Shown here: piece after piece, positions 8,232 through 15,251 of the stretch
Position numbering within the stretch: position 1 is the first letter of the stretch
Layout of the letters: the number at the start of each line of letters is the position of its first letter
Source: VRUE01 sp033856195
Lineage (GTDB): Bacteria > Actinomycetota > Thermoleophilia > Solirubrobacterales > 70-9
Direction of reading: 5' to 3'
DNA: 64,000 nt
Assembly (NCBI GenBank): GCA_033856195.1
Contig: JAWVFL010000055.1
Span: forward strand, 62,001-126,000
Translations under genes and position numbers: made by a program
Notes under the pieces: generated by a model
The model's database searches: none
Told to the model about the DNA's origin: nothing
The model's input: only the letters and a program-made list of their open reading frames with translations

Positions 8232-8340
8232 GCTGCTGCGAGGGTTGCTGAGGCTTTCGGCTGTTAGCGCTGTTGCCGCCACAGAGCCAAATAGCGGAGT
8301 TGGGCCCGCTCGGCATTTTCGGCCATTTCCGGGTGTCTCC

Positions 8341-8360
8341 TTGCCACCCCCTTGCCACCC
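8341..8360 (+). repeat. Left arm-type integrase sites of element 1
   Basis: Two TTGCCACCC-type units (starting 8341 and 8352) lie 110 bp inside the left attachment repeat. Matching units lie inside the right repeat at 15289, 15301 and 15312, with an inverted one at 15252-15259. Repeats of this kind near both ends are typical arm-binding sites for an integrase N-terminal domain. Confidence 0.6.
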
Positions 8361-8410
8361 TTCCGAGGCGCAAGTTGCCGCCTCTCGGGGCGCTAACCTC
8401 GAACGAGCTA

Positions 8411-8797
8411 ATGAGGCCCACCTTGTACAACAACCCCTTGCTGGCAGCGTTCACGCGCGAGCCATCGCCGAGTCTTGCGGCGGGAATTATGCGGCGGGAC
8501 GCTTACACCTGCCAGTACTGCAAGGTTGCGCCAGCAACCGAGATAGATCATGTGCAGCCCTGGGTACAAGGCGGGCCGACCATCGCCTCAAATCTCGTCG
8601 CGGCGTGCCAGCCGTGCAACCGCTCGAAGGGCGGTAGAACTCCGGCCGAATGGGAGATGGCAAAACGCCGACAAGCGGCCTTGGCTGCCGCGATGCTGAA
8701 ACCAGTCGTGAAAGTGCGGAAACGTCCCCTCCGAAAAGCCAGGAGGATTCGCGGCGCTCCGCAGAGGCCGACGCTAGCCGAGCTTCTTCGCGGCTAG
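8411..8797 (+). CDS. HNH endonuclease
   Basis: The 128-aa protein (ATG at 8411) has a compact HNH fold: a Cys pair in YTCQYC, EIDHVQPWVQGG with the catalytic His, NLVAACQPCNRSKGGRTP with the Asn and second Cys pair. The tail is very basic. HNH proteins in small elements act as homing-like, restriction-like or packaging nucleases; the context here, just inside the left end, does not tell which. A longer upstream frame exists but crosses the integrase arm repeats. Confidence 0.75.
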   Translation: MRPTLYNNPLLAAFTREPSPSLAAGIMRRDAYTCQYCKVAPATEIDHVQPWVQGGPTIASNLVAACQPCNRSKGGRTPAEWEMAKRRQAALAAAMLKPVVKVRKRPLRKARRIRGAPQRPTLAELLRG

Positions 8798-8873
8798 GAC
8801 TCGCCGGGGGCCGCGCAAACCTCCGCTTGATTGCCTCCCCGGTCCCGACTGGCCTGATGGCTAGCTTCATCGT

Positions 8874-9347
8874 GTGAGTGAGCGCATTGAGGACGACATT
8901 CTTGCTGAGGCGCGAAGGGCGATCAGCGTCCAGGTTGGTCAGCTGGACGAGCTTCGATCCCGCACGGGCCTGCTTCTAGCTGCCGCTGCGTTGTCAGGTT
9001 CCTTCCTGGGGTCGACGGCTGCGAGCGGAGGGATCAGTTTGGACTTATGGGGCGGCGTGGCGGTAATCGCCTTCACTGTCGGCGTGGCTTCTTGCATGGT
9101 CGTCCTCTGGCCGCCGAAGGACGATGCCTGGACCTTCGTAACCGGCCCTAAGCAACTCATCAAGGATTGGGTCAAGAACGATCAACCCGACCTCTCGATG
9201 CAGTTGTTTCTGGCCGAATGCCTAGAGGGCCACTACGACGCCAATGCAGACCGCCTCAGGGGCCTTTATCGCTGGTTCCAAGTGGCCGCCTTTTCCGTCG
9301 GGGCCTCGGTCATACTTGGCTGCATGCAATTGGCGGTGGGCAGCTAG
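8874..9347 (+). CDS. Membrane protein with three predicted segments, element cargo
   Basis: The GTG start at 8874 follows TAGCTT (8862-8867) by six bases, so the mRNA is probably leaderless. The 157-aa protein has a short helical N-terminus, two hydrophobic segments (about 31-50 and 58-79) and a third at the C-terminus (about 136-153). Between them is a soluble stretch with WPPKDDAWTFV and a helix LFLAECLEGHYDANADRLRGLYRW. I do not recognise the family. Its place between the left end and the integrase, with a tiny partner gene 3 bp downstream, is typical for cargo such as defence or exclusion functions, but this is inference. Confidence 0.6.
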   Translation: MSERIEDDILAEARRAISVQVGQLDELRSRTGLLLAAAALSGSFLGSTAASGGISLDLWGGVAVIAFTVGVASCMVVLWPPKDDAWTFVTGPKQLIKDWVKNDQPDLSMQLFLAECLEGHYDANADRLRGLYRWFQVAAFSVGASVILGCMQLAVGS

Positions 9348-9350
9348 ACA

Positions 9351-9503
9351 ATGACCTCAGGAGGACCGAAAGACCCCGGTAAGCCTGGGACTCGCAGTCC
9401 GCAGCAAACCCAGCCCAAGCCGCCGCCACCGCCCCCGTCCGATCCCGGTAAGCCGACGAATGCCGGACGTATCGGTCCTATTGGACGAGGGCATAAGAAA
9501 TAG
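9351..9503 (+). CDS. 50-aa proline/glycine-rich basic small protein
   Basis: This frame starts 3 bp after the stop of the membrane protein gene, so the two should be co-translated. The product has duplicated DPGKP motifs flanking a run of six prolines and ends in a Gly/Arg/Lys-rich tail (GRIGPIGRGHKK). There is no membrane segment. It overlaps the 3' end of the integrase gene on the opposite strand by 26 bp. The tight coupling suggests an accessory of the membrane protein. Confidence 0.45.
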   Translation: MTSGGPKDPGKPGTRSPQQTQPKPPPPPPSDPGKPTNAGRIGPIGRGHKK

Positions 9504-10659
9504 AGCCTCTAGCTCTGTCCTCTCTCTCGCTTAGAACCGCCTGATCGAGAAAGTCGGCGCTGCCGACGCCGGAATCCATCAGGTGAATGTAGGTCTTGAG
9601 AGTGAAGCCGGGATCGGCGTGGCCTAGCCAAGCCTGAACCTGCTTCACGTTCCGGCCTGCCTCAAAGAGCAGGCTGGCGCAGGTGTGGCGGAACGTGTGG
9701 AAGGAGACGGCCGACCGCGTTTTCTTCTTGCCCTTGACCTCCACCTCGACCTTGAACCCGGCCCCGATGGCGGCGGGAGCCAGCGCACGTCGATAGACGT
9801 TTTCGGGTCGTAGGGGAGTGCCCGCCTTCGACGCGAAGACGGGAGACTCGGGGCCTCGGTATCCGTCGCGCCGCAACGCGAGAAGCTGCCGCGCCATGCC
9901 GGGGGCGAGGGGAATGTCCCGCTTGCCGTCCTTGCTCTTGAGCCGCTTGTGCTTCCCCTTGTAAAGCTGTTCGCGCACCCGCACCTTGGGATGCTCGCCG
10001 AGGTCTAGGTGTTCCCACCTGAGCCCGACCGCCTCGCTGATTCGCAAGCCGGTGTGAGCGAGGAACGTGCAGAACAGCCGCGACTCGCTCGGGAGCGCCG
10101 CCAAGAGAACTCCTAGCTCGCCTCGCGTCAGCGCCTTGGCCTTGTCGTCGGGCGGCGTCTCCTCCTCGCTCGGCGGCGGGATGCGAACGCCGAGGACCGG
10201 GTTCACTTGAACTACGCCGTCCTCAAGCGCCGTGGCGAACATCACCGATAGCGCCGCGCGCGTCTTCTTGATTTCCGAAGTGGTGCGGCCGTCTCGCCGC
10301 ATCTGCCCGAACAGGTCGCGGAGGTCGGCGGGTTCAACCTCGTTCATCCTCCACGTCTTCCACCGCGCGATCGCGTGGGCCTCGATCGGCCGCCGATACT
10401 CCGGGCGCGTCGTCTCCGAGAATCCGCGCGAGGTCCGGCCCGCGTAGTTCTCGATCCACTCGCCGAAATAGTCGCCGAAGCGAACCCGCAACTTTGGCCG
10501 CTTCTCGCCCGCATCGCGTTTCCCCTTGGCCTCGCGGGCCTCGGGAAGCGTGCGGAAGGATTCTTTGTGCTGCTTCCCTCGATGCTCCCAGGTGATTACG
10601 TATCGGGAGCCGCGTTTGTAGATGCCGGGGTAGCGAGTCTTTTCAAGTTTCGCCGCCAT
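9478..10659 (-). CDS. Tyrosine recombinase (integrase) of element 1
   Basis: About 393 aa from the ATG at 10659, chosen because GAGGAGG precedes it; a frame from 10740 would add 27 Arg-rich residues. The N-terminal arm-binding region begins YPGIYKRGSRYVITW, followed by the SAM-like core-binding domain and the catalytic domain. Visible catalytic parts are GLRISEAVGLRW (first Arg), FHTFRHTCASLL (HxxR) and WLGHADPGFTLKTYIHL (His and nucleophile Tyr). It should integrate and excise the element at the tRNA-Met site. It has its own promoter, inside the end of the excisionase gene. Confidence 0.92.
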   Translation of the reverse strand: MAAKLEKTRYPGIYKRGSRYVITWEHRGKQHKESFRTLPEAREAKGKRDAGEKRPKLRVRFGDYFGEWIENYAGRTSRGFSETTRPEYRRPIEAHAIARWKTWRMNEVEPADLRDLFGQMRRDGRTTSEIKKTRAALSVMFATALEDGVVQVNPVLGVRIPPPSEEETPPDDKAKALTRGELGVLLAALPSESRLFCTFLAHTGLRISEAVGLRWEHLDLGEHPKVRVREQLYKGKHKRLKSKDGKRDIPLAPGMARQLLALRRDGYRGPESPVFASKAGTPLRPENVYRRALAPAAIGAGFKVEVEVKGKKKTRSAVSFHTFRHTCASLLFEAGRNVKQVQAWLGHADPGFTLKTYIHLMDSGVGSADFLDQAVLSEREDRARGSISYALVQ

Positions 10660-10833
10660 TCTCGGACTGGCCTCCTCGCGATCCTGCCCGCCGTCGCGCG
10701 CGCTGCGGGGGGAGTGTGGGGTCTTACGGACACGCGACATGCCGCTACCGTTCCCGCTGCGACCGGCCTCGTTGCACTGAGCCGGTCGTCACGGGGCCGG
10801 TGTTCCAGCACGCGGCCCCACTTATGTCTTTAC

Positions 10834-10861
10834 AGGGTACCTCCCTGGTCAGGGTGGTCAA
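10834..10861 (-). promoter_or_regulatory. Integrase promoter
   Basis: On the minus strand TTGACC (10861-10856) and TACCCT (10839-10834) are 16 bp apart. The -35 overlaps the stop of the excisionase gene, so integrase can be expressed separately from the replication operon. The region between also holds CCCTGACCAGGG, a possible operator. Confidence 0.5.
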
Positions 10862-11133
10862 GGGCGCCGACCACCTCCAGCTCGCAACCAGCGATCCAAC
10901 TCGGAGCGCCGCGCGATCAGCGCGGACCCGTCGTGATGGATGGGGATGCGGCGTGCTGAGACGAGCGCATAGACCCGCGACCGGGAGCAGTCGATGTAGT
11001 CACCGATCTTGTCCGCGCCACGCAGCCAGCCGTCGCACGCACTACCGCCGTCCCATTGCCTGACGAGCTCGGCAGCGCGCCGAGCGATGCGCTCAATCAG
11101 GGCGTCGTCTATCTCGAGCGGGATCGTGGTCAA
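10858..11133 (-). CDS. Excisionase-family helix-turn-helix protein
   Basis: The 91-aa protein has a MerR-like/excisionase winged helix at about 43-88: DKIGDYIDCSRSRVYALVSARRIP followed by a wing HHDGSALIARRSELDRWL. Its ATG overlaps the TGA of the replication-relaxation gene (ATGA), so the two are translationally coupled. It should bend DNA at the attachment sites and direct excision, or act as a regulator of the integrase whose promoter lies at its 3' end. Confidence 0.75.
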   Translation of the reverse strand: MTTIPLEIDDALIERIARRAAELVRQWDGGSACDGWLRGADKIGDYIDCSRSRVYALVSARRIPIHHDGSALIARRSELDRWLRAGGGRRP

Positions 11134-12014
11134 CTGTCTCGGCCCTCGCCGAGCCAGTCCACCGCTCCATCTCGCTCGCCGACCGCGTAGAAGATCGGGG
11201 CGAAGGGACCGCGATCCGTGAGGTCGTCCAAGAGACAGAAATTGATCCGCACCCCGTAGGCCCGGTCGAGCGCGGGATGGTCGGTAAGCAGACCAAGCGC
11301 GACATCGAGCCGCCGATTGAGCGACTTGCGCGAGGCACCCGTCAGCGCGCAGATCACAGGCGGGAAGATGCGGTAGTAGTCACCCCACAAGGGCTTGCCG
11401 GTTTTTTCGCGCGCCCGTTCAAGCTGGCCGTAGCGGGCCAACTCGGCGACCAGGCGTTCCACGGAGAGCGTTGCGCGATCCACCTCAATGAACCGCTGCT
11501 CGATGAAGATCGACCGATCCCCAACGCGGGCGTAGGTGAAGACCGCATCGGCGATCAGCTTGCGGCGAGCGCGGCCGCGCCCCCGGTTCAGAGGGTGGGA
11601 CACCTCATGCCGCCAGGAGAGCGGCCCGAATTCGTCGCCGCGCTCGCGTGCCGCCCGCAGGAAGCTGATCCCGACCTCGTTGACGCCGAGGGTGTGGGAG
11701 CGAAGCGGCCCAGCCGCCTGCTCGGGGGTGAGGACTTTCGGCCGGCGATCCACATCGCCGGCGTCGGCCACCCAGTCAGCGCCGCGCTCGGTCAGGAACC
11801 ACAAGCGCCGGGGAGAGCGGCGAGCATCGACATGGGTGACAAGGTTCGCCCACCGCAGGTGGGAGAGGACCTGCTGAGTGCGGCGTGGGCTGCGATCCGG
11901 GAAGTGGATCGCGCGCACCTGGGCGGTAGAGAGGACGCGATGCTCGCCGATGGAGGCAAGCACCTCGCCGGTCGCTTCTGGGGTTCGCAGGCGAGCGCCT
12001 GCTTGCCAGTTCAC
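11130..12014 (-). CDS. Replication-relaxation family protein of element 1
   Basis: 294 aa from a GTG at 12014 that overlaps the TGA of the upstream small frame (GTGA). It resembles the replication-relaxation (Replic_Relax) family known from actinobacterial plasmids and integrative elements. The N-terminus is a winged helix (VLASIGEHRVLSTAQVRAIHF, then a second helix and a RRLWFLTERG wing), followed by a domain with HTLGVNEVGISFLRAA and IEVDRATLSVERLVAELARYG. Element 2 carries a close paralogue at 46750, roughly 70 percent identical by eye. The conserved repeat region directly upstream is its likely DNA target. Confidence 0.8.
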   Translation of the reverse strand: MNWQAGARLRTPEATGEVLASIGEHRVLSTAQVRAIHFPDRSPRRTQQVLSHLRWANLVTHVDARRSPRRLWFLTERGADWVADAGDVDRRPKVLTPEQAAGPLRSHTLGVNEVGISFLRAARERGDEFGPLSWRHEVSHPLNRGRGRARRKLIADAVFTYARVGDRSIFIEQRFIEVDRATLSVERLVAELARYGQLERAREKTGKPLWGDYYRIFPPVICALTGASRKSLNRRLDVALGLLTDHPALDRAYGVRINFCLLDDLTDRGPFAPIFYAVGERDGAVDWLGEGRDS

Positions 12015-12217
12015 GCCAGCCCCTGGGGCAACGGTCGATTGACGGCGAGGTGCTGCGGAGCCAGCGCCGAGCCGATGATCGGCTGTGGAGTCGGAGTTGC
12101 CAGCACCAAGGCGATTACGGTCGCCGAGGTGGTGGAGAGCCGCTGCCGAACCAGCGCGGAGGTGGTAGCGCAGGCGTCGAGTGCAAGGGACGCGGAGAAA
12201 AAATGGATAGAGAACAT
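12011..12217 (-). CDS. Small conserved frame coupled to the replication-relaxation gene
   Basis: 68 aa with an ATG seven bases after AAGGAGGT and a stop overlapping the next start (GTGA). A matching frame precedes the paralogous gene in element 2, keeping LALDACATTSAL, IALVL and PQPI-GSALA, with one in-frame codon difference; there the ATG position is ATT. Function unknown; the protein is Ala/Ser/Thr-rich. The DNA here is conserved enough that the other strand also looks conserved, so a purely structural role cannot be excluded. Confidence 0.42.
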   Translation of the reverse strand: MFSIHFFSASLALDACATTSALVRQRLSTTSATVIALVLATPTPQPIIGSALAPQHLAVNRPLPQGLA

Positions 12218-12251
12218 GACGAAGACCTCCTTGGTCGTGTTTGAATTGGAA

Positions 12252-12297
12252 GTGGCGTAGGAATGTCGGCAAAACGCCAGGCCCGCAAACGGCGCTG
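12252..12297 (-). repeat. 46-bp box identical in both elements
   Basis: These 46 bases are identical, in the same orientation relative to the replication-relaxation gene, to 46466-46511 in element 2, although the neighbouring genes differ at many positions. The box is 237-238 bp before each GTG start and contains GGCGTTTTGCC. It is a candidate replication or transfer origin core. Confidence 0.75.
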
Positions 12298-12334
12298 GGG
12301 TGCGCAGAAGCGGCCCTTTGGCTCAACCGGCCCG

Positions 12335-12388
12335 CGAAGCGACAGGAGAAGCGACAGGCGAAGCCATCCCCGAAGCGCTAGGCGAAGG
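12335..12388 (-). repeat. Five 12-bp-spaced iterons of element 1
   Basis: On the minus strand GCTTCG-like hexamers begin every 12 bp: CCTTCG (12388), GCTTCG (12376), GCTTCG (12364), GCTTCT (12352), GCTTCG (12340). Element 2 has the same arrangement, and the distance to the 46-bp box is about 38 bp in both. Confidence 0.65.
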
Positions 12389-12434
12389 TGAAAAAGCGGC
12401 TGTGAGAAATTTGCCCTGATACCCAACAGAGCAG

Positions 12435-12618
12435 CGAGCCGCGAAAGTGGACCCCCGTTCTTAACTCGCAGTTCGGTCCCTCGCCTCATACCTCCCTGTC
12501 GAACGAGGCGGCGAAATCCGGCAGGAGATTGGGGCAGCCTCCCTAGAGGCGGGTTACGAAACCGGGGTGCAAATGGGTTGGCCACCACTACACAGGGGGT
12601 CGAACCCCGAAAGTGGCC
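12435..12618 (-). repeat. CCACTTT direct-repeat pair of element 1
   Basis: Two copies, 12601-12618 and 12435-12452, read GGCCACTTTCGGGGTTCG and GTCCACTTTCGCGGCTCG on the minus strand (15 of 18 identical). Element 2 carries a matching pair at 46185 and 46319. The span from 12218 to 12655 is otherwise free of convincing genes and holds this repeat set, the iterons and the 46-bp box. Confidence 0.55.
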
Positions 12619-12655
12619 CCCTTTTTTCTGTTAAGCCTCTCGGCGCAGCTGCGAG

Positions 12656-13144
12656 TCAGCCGCCCTCGCAGAGCGAGTAGCCGACACGCCAGCAGTTGAC
12701 GATGAAGCCCTCGGCCCCGGCTTTGCGGAGCTTGACGCGGGCGCGGCTCACATGAGAGTCGAGAGTGCGAATCGCGCCGCCGCCCCTGGCTCCCCAAATC
12801 TCGCGAAGCAAGTCCTGCTTGGTAAAGACGCGATTGGGATCGGTGGCGAGCAACGCGATCACTTCAAACTCGTGCGCGGCTAGGCGGACCTCGTTCCCGC
12901 GAACCTCGACCCGGCGAGCCGCCGGATCGACCATCAGCGGGCCGACCGTGATCGGCTTCTGATCGGTCGGCGTGCCAGCCTCAAAGATGCTGCCGTCAAC
13001 GTGACCCCGGCAGAGCAACCGCCAGTCCTCATCCTCGCCCAGCTTCACCTTCACTTGCCAGTTGCCGCCGTCGCTCAGGCGAATCTCCACCTCGCCGTTG
13101 CCGATCCCGATTGCGGCGCTGCTGAACCGCCCGGGAACCAGCAT
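12656..13144 (-). CDS. Winged-helix (OmpR/PhoB-type) DNA-binding protein
   Basis: 162 aa. The N-terminal 70 residues form a small beta-rich region of unknown type, without the Asp receiver signature. Residues about 75-160 match the C-terminal effector domain of response regulators: RLAAHEFEVIALLATDPNRVFTK, DLLREIWG, TLDSHVSRARVKLRKAG and a C-terminal NCWRVGYSL hairpin. It is thus an orphan transcription regulator. The ATG overlaps the TGA of the gene before by one base; it is last in a coupled operon of three genes and sits next to the origin-like region. Confidence 0.75.
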   Translation of the reverse strand: MLVPGRFSSAAIGIGNGEVEIRLSDGGNWQVKVKLGEDEDWRLLCRGHVDGSIFEAGTPTDQKPITVGPLMVDPAARRVEVRGNEVRLAAHEFEVIALLATDPNRVFTKQDLLREIWGARGGGAIRTLDSHVSRARVKLRKAGAEGFIVNCWRVGYSLCEGG

Positions 13145-13395
13145 CAGCTTTCCCTCAGCAGGCGTTTGACATGGAGCGCCGGTCGGCTCGGCTGGATCAG
13201 GAATCCGTCGCTGAAGACCAAGCCCTCGTCGTCAAGATCGCGGAGGGCGCGGGCGAGCGCGATTCCCCCGACAAGGGTGCGGGGGTTCGCAAGCACCCGA
13301 CCCGCCAGCGCCGGGAGCGTCAGCAGGATCGGATGCTCGCGAAGCACAAGCGCCAGCACGGCGCGCTGCATGTTGAGGTCGCGCATCGACCTCAC
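13144..13395 (-). CDS. Small winged-helix-like protein, paralogue in element 2
   Basis: 83 aa from a GTG overlapping the previous stop (GTGA). The pattern AVLALVLREHP, a second helix, ARALRDLDDEGLV and SPSRPAL-like ending (QPSRPAL) matches residues about 26-97 of the element 2 protein at 48188. The layout of helix, helix and DEGLV-F-DGFL wing suggests a DNA-binding winged helix. Function: regulator of the element, by inference. Confidence 0.6.
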   Translation of the reverse strand: MRSMRDLNMQRAVLALVLREHPILLTLPALAGRVLANPRTLVGGIALARALRDLDDEGLVFSDGFLIQPSRPALHVKRLLRES

Positions 13396-13742
13396 GCGCT
13401 CCCGCCCAGCACGCCGAGCAGGGCGTGGAGGGCATCGTGATTGGCGGCAACCTCTTTGTAGTTGTTCGCCTCGTCGTCGTCCGCAGTCGCGACCGCGACG
13501 GCCTCCCGCGCTGCCTCATCGGGGAGGACGATTTGCCTCGTCGCCAGCGCCACCAGCAGGCGCTCAAATGCCTTCGCTTCCCGGTGGGCTTTGTCGGGGC
13601 GCTGCAACCGCTCGGGGGCTTGCAGGTCTTCCCGCGCGCCCTCCAGCCAGCCGGTCAAACAGGCGCGCAGGACGGGAATGTGTTTGGCGGCGAGGTCGAG
13701 CGGCACTGGCCGCGTCCCGCCCATAGGGTTCTCGTTAGCCAT
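13392..13742 (-). CDS. Hypothetical 116-aa element protein
   Basis: A helical protein opening with MANENPMGG. The first codons and the whole untranslated leader closely match those of the element 2 gene at 48188 (MADENPTGR), but the rest has no counterpart there. It starts a coupled three-gene operon. The leader contains AGGAG and CTCCT seven bases apart directly before the ATG, so the ribosome site may be sequestered in a hairpin. Confidence 0.55.
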   Translation of the reverse strand: MANENPMGGTRPVPLDLAAKHIPVLRACLTGWLEGAREDLQAPERLQRPDKAHREAKAFERLLVALATRQIVLPDEAAREAVAVATADDDEANNYKEVAANHDALHALLGVLGGSA

Positions 13743-13769
13743 GAGGAGGTTCGTTCTCCTTGTGGTCAG
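13743..13769 (-). promoter_or_regulatory. Hairpin over the ribosome site, conserved in both elements
   Basis: On the minus strand the leader reads CACAAGGAG, a 7-nt loop, then CTCCTC directly before the ATG. AGGAG can pair with CTCCT. Element 2 has the same arrangement before 48188 with a different loop sequence. Confidence 0.5.
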
Positions 13770-13832
13770 GCTCCCGGTTGGTGTTTGCGCACCGCCGGGA
13801 GCCGCTTATTTGGATCGGCCGAAGTTAGCAGG

Positions 13833-13853
13833 CTGTGGAGAAAATCTCCACAG
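13833..13853. terminator. Inverted repeat after the small HTH gene (element 1)
   Basis: CTGTGGAGA (13833-13841) and TCTCCACAG (13845-13853) form a 9-bp stem, flanked by TAGCA and TGCTA that can extend it. Element 2 has an equivalent hairpin with a different stem sequence after its own small HTH gene. Confidence 0.5.
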
Positions 13854-13861
13854 GTGTCTTG

Positions 13862-14065
13862 CTATTCGCCCCGAATGATCTGGCCGACCCGCGAATGATC
13901 CAAGCCGACCAGCTCGCCGATTTCGCGAAGCGATAGCCCGTCCTTCTGCGCATTCGCAAACGCCTTGCGCCGGGCCTCTCTCGCGACTTTGCTGTCTCGC
14001 GCAAATTGCTTCTGAGCAGCCTTAACCGCTTTGCTCGCTGCCTTGCGTTTCGGCTCGTCGGGCAT
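13862..14065 (-). CDS. Small leaderless HTH protein (element 1)
   Basis: 67 aa: a basic coiled N-terminus (KAAQKQFARDSKVAREARRKAFA) and a C-terminal HTH, LSLREIGELVGLDHSRVGQII. The paralogue in element 2 (47868) shares most of the HTH. The start is fixed by TAGGCT seven bases before the ATG, in the same TAGGCTGCCGGG context in both elements, so it is probably transcribed without a leader. It is likely the master regulator of the element. Confidence 0.7.
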   Translation of the reverse strand: MPDEPKRKAASKAVKAAQKQFARDSKVAREARRKAFANAQKDGLSLREIGELVGLDHSRVGQIIRGE

Positions 14066-14186
14066 TCCCGGCAGCCTAATCGCGAGTGAGGAACGGTGGC
14101 GTCCGGCCGGTTTGGTCCAATGAAAAGTGGGTCGGTGTCGGCCCACAAGGGGAGCCACCGAAACCCCGGAAAGGAATGCAGCGTCG

Positions 14187-14312
14187 ATGGCAGGTAAAGC
14201 GAAAAGCAACGGGAGTAGCTACCGCTCCGCAAAGAGCGGTCGCTACGTCACCGAAAAATATGGCAAAGGCCATAAGAGCACGACCGTGAAAGAGACGAAC
14301 AAGAGGAAGTAG
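14187..14312 (+). CDS. 41-aa basic protein with RSAKSGRY motif
   Basis: The ATG at 14187 follows GGAAAGGA by about ten bases. The product is Lys/Ser-rich and contains SYRSAKSGRYV, the same motif as the 73-aa protein at 14993 in this element (GYRSAKTGRYM). A strong terminator follows. Such tiny RSAK-GRY proteins are seen in many actinobacteria without a known function (from memory). Confidence 0.55.
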   Translation: MAGKAKSNGSSYRSAKSGRYVTEKYGKGHKSTTVKETNKRK

Positions 14313-14327
14313 GCGTCTCGATCACCT

Positions 14328-14359
14328 TGCCACCCTCGGGGTGCATCCCGAGGGTGGCA
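14328..14359. terminator. Bidirectional terminator hairpin
   Basis: TGCCACCCTCGGG (14328-14340) and its perfect complement (14347-14359) enclose a 6-nt loop between two convergent genes. The T-tract is poor on both sides. Confidence 0.7.
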
Positions 14360-14399
14360 TCCTATTCATCAGGCGTAGACGGAAACCCTGCATGAGTCG

Positions 14400-14990
14400 T
14401 CAAGCGCCACCTCTCCACTTCCGCATAGTCGGCACCCTGGCTTGGGTCGTGTGGATCGTGGCCTCTGCCTCGGGGAGCATGGTGAAGCCGTGATCCAAGG
14501 TCGCGACGTGCTCGACCTCGGCTACGAAAAGGGACGCTGCGTGAACGGCGTCGTAGGACCGAAAGCCGTACTTCCCCATAAGGGTCGGAGCGACATCGCT
14601 TACGTCTTGCAACTCAAGCCGCCTCCAAGACGCCGCGTCCAGAAGTTCGCCCCATCCCGTCAGACCCTCATCTAGGAGTCGGCTGGCACGCTTCCGAACC
14701 CGCCCGTCGTACCGAGCCGTCTTCCAGTTCTTTCCGTGCTGCTCACGTCCCGCGATGTTGAACAGGACCTCGCAAAGCTCGGTTTCAAGCAGCCGGTTAA
14801 AGACCAAGGTGCAGTTTGCTTGGGCTACGGCGTCAAAGAAGGCAACACAGGCCGCGTGGTTTTTCTGGGCAGGCAGCAGGGCGTCGACGACAATCGTCGT
14901 GTCCAGCAGGATGGCTTCTGGGGGCATCCAGTCCGATGCCTCAAGAGATTTGATGCCGCGTGGCAGCGGCGGCCGACCGCGTTGGCCCAC
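14400..14990 (-). CDS. PIN-domain protein, probable toxin
   Basis: 196 aa from GTG at 14990, two bases after the stop of the preceding small gene; an ATG at 14927 would give the bare PIN domain. Acidic residues expected for a PIN nuclease are visible: LLDTTIVVDALL near the N-terminus, a Glu in LLETELCEVLF, YDAVHAASL and VATLDHGF. PIN proteins of this type are VapC-like RNases that cleave tRNA or rRNA. The coupling to a small basic gene suggests a toxin-antitoxin pair. Confidence 0.72.
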   Translation of the reverse strand: MGQRGRPPLPRGIKSLEASDWMPPEAILLDTTIVVDALLPAQKNHAACVAFFDAVAQANCTLVFNRLLETELCEVLFNIAGREQHGKNWKTARYDGRVRKRASRLLDEGLTGWGELLDAASWRRLELQDVSDVAPTLMGKYGFRSYDAVHAASLFVAEVEHVATLDHGFTMLPEAEATIHTTQARVPTMRKWRGGA

Positions 14991-14992
14991 GG

Positions 14993-15214
14993 CTACTTGG
15001 AGCGCCGCGACCTAGGTAGATCGACGGTCACAGCGGTTTTCACGCGCGTCGTTGCACGGCCAACCGCAGCGCTCCGTTTTTTGGCGCTCTTGAATCGCGG
15101 CGCATTTGACTCCATATAGCGGCCGGTCTTCGCAGAGCGGTACCCGCTGCCGTTGGTATCGGCCTTCCGCGTCTTGTAGGAACCGACCTGGCCGTTTTTC
15201 TGCCCGGATTTCAT
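14993..15214 (-). CDS. 73-aa basic protein with RSAKTGRY motif, probable partner of the PIN protein
   Basis: The ATG at 15214 follows TACACT by nine bases, so a leaderless start is likely; the longer frame from 15307 lacks support. The protein is Lys/Arg-rich with GSGYRSAKTGRYM at its centre and a C-terminus DLPRSRRSK. Its stop is 2 bp from the PIN gene start. It does not resemble known VapB antitoxins. Position and coupling suggest an antitoxin role. Confidence 0.5.
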   Translation of the reverse strand: MKSGQKNGQVGSYKTRKADTNGSGYRSAKTGRYMESNAPRFKSAKKRSAAVGRATTRVKTAVTVDLPRSRRSK

Positions 15215-15251
15215 CGCTAGGTCAGTGTATCGCCGCCTCTCGCGGTGTCGA

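Noticed and set aside
8189..8264. Second tRNA-Met gene at the left end of element 1
   Set aside because: Only the 3' half is present; the sequence after 8231 cannot form the D arm or the 5' acceptor strand.
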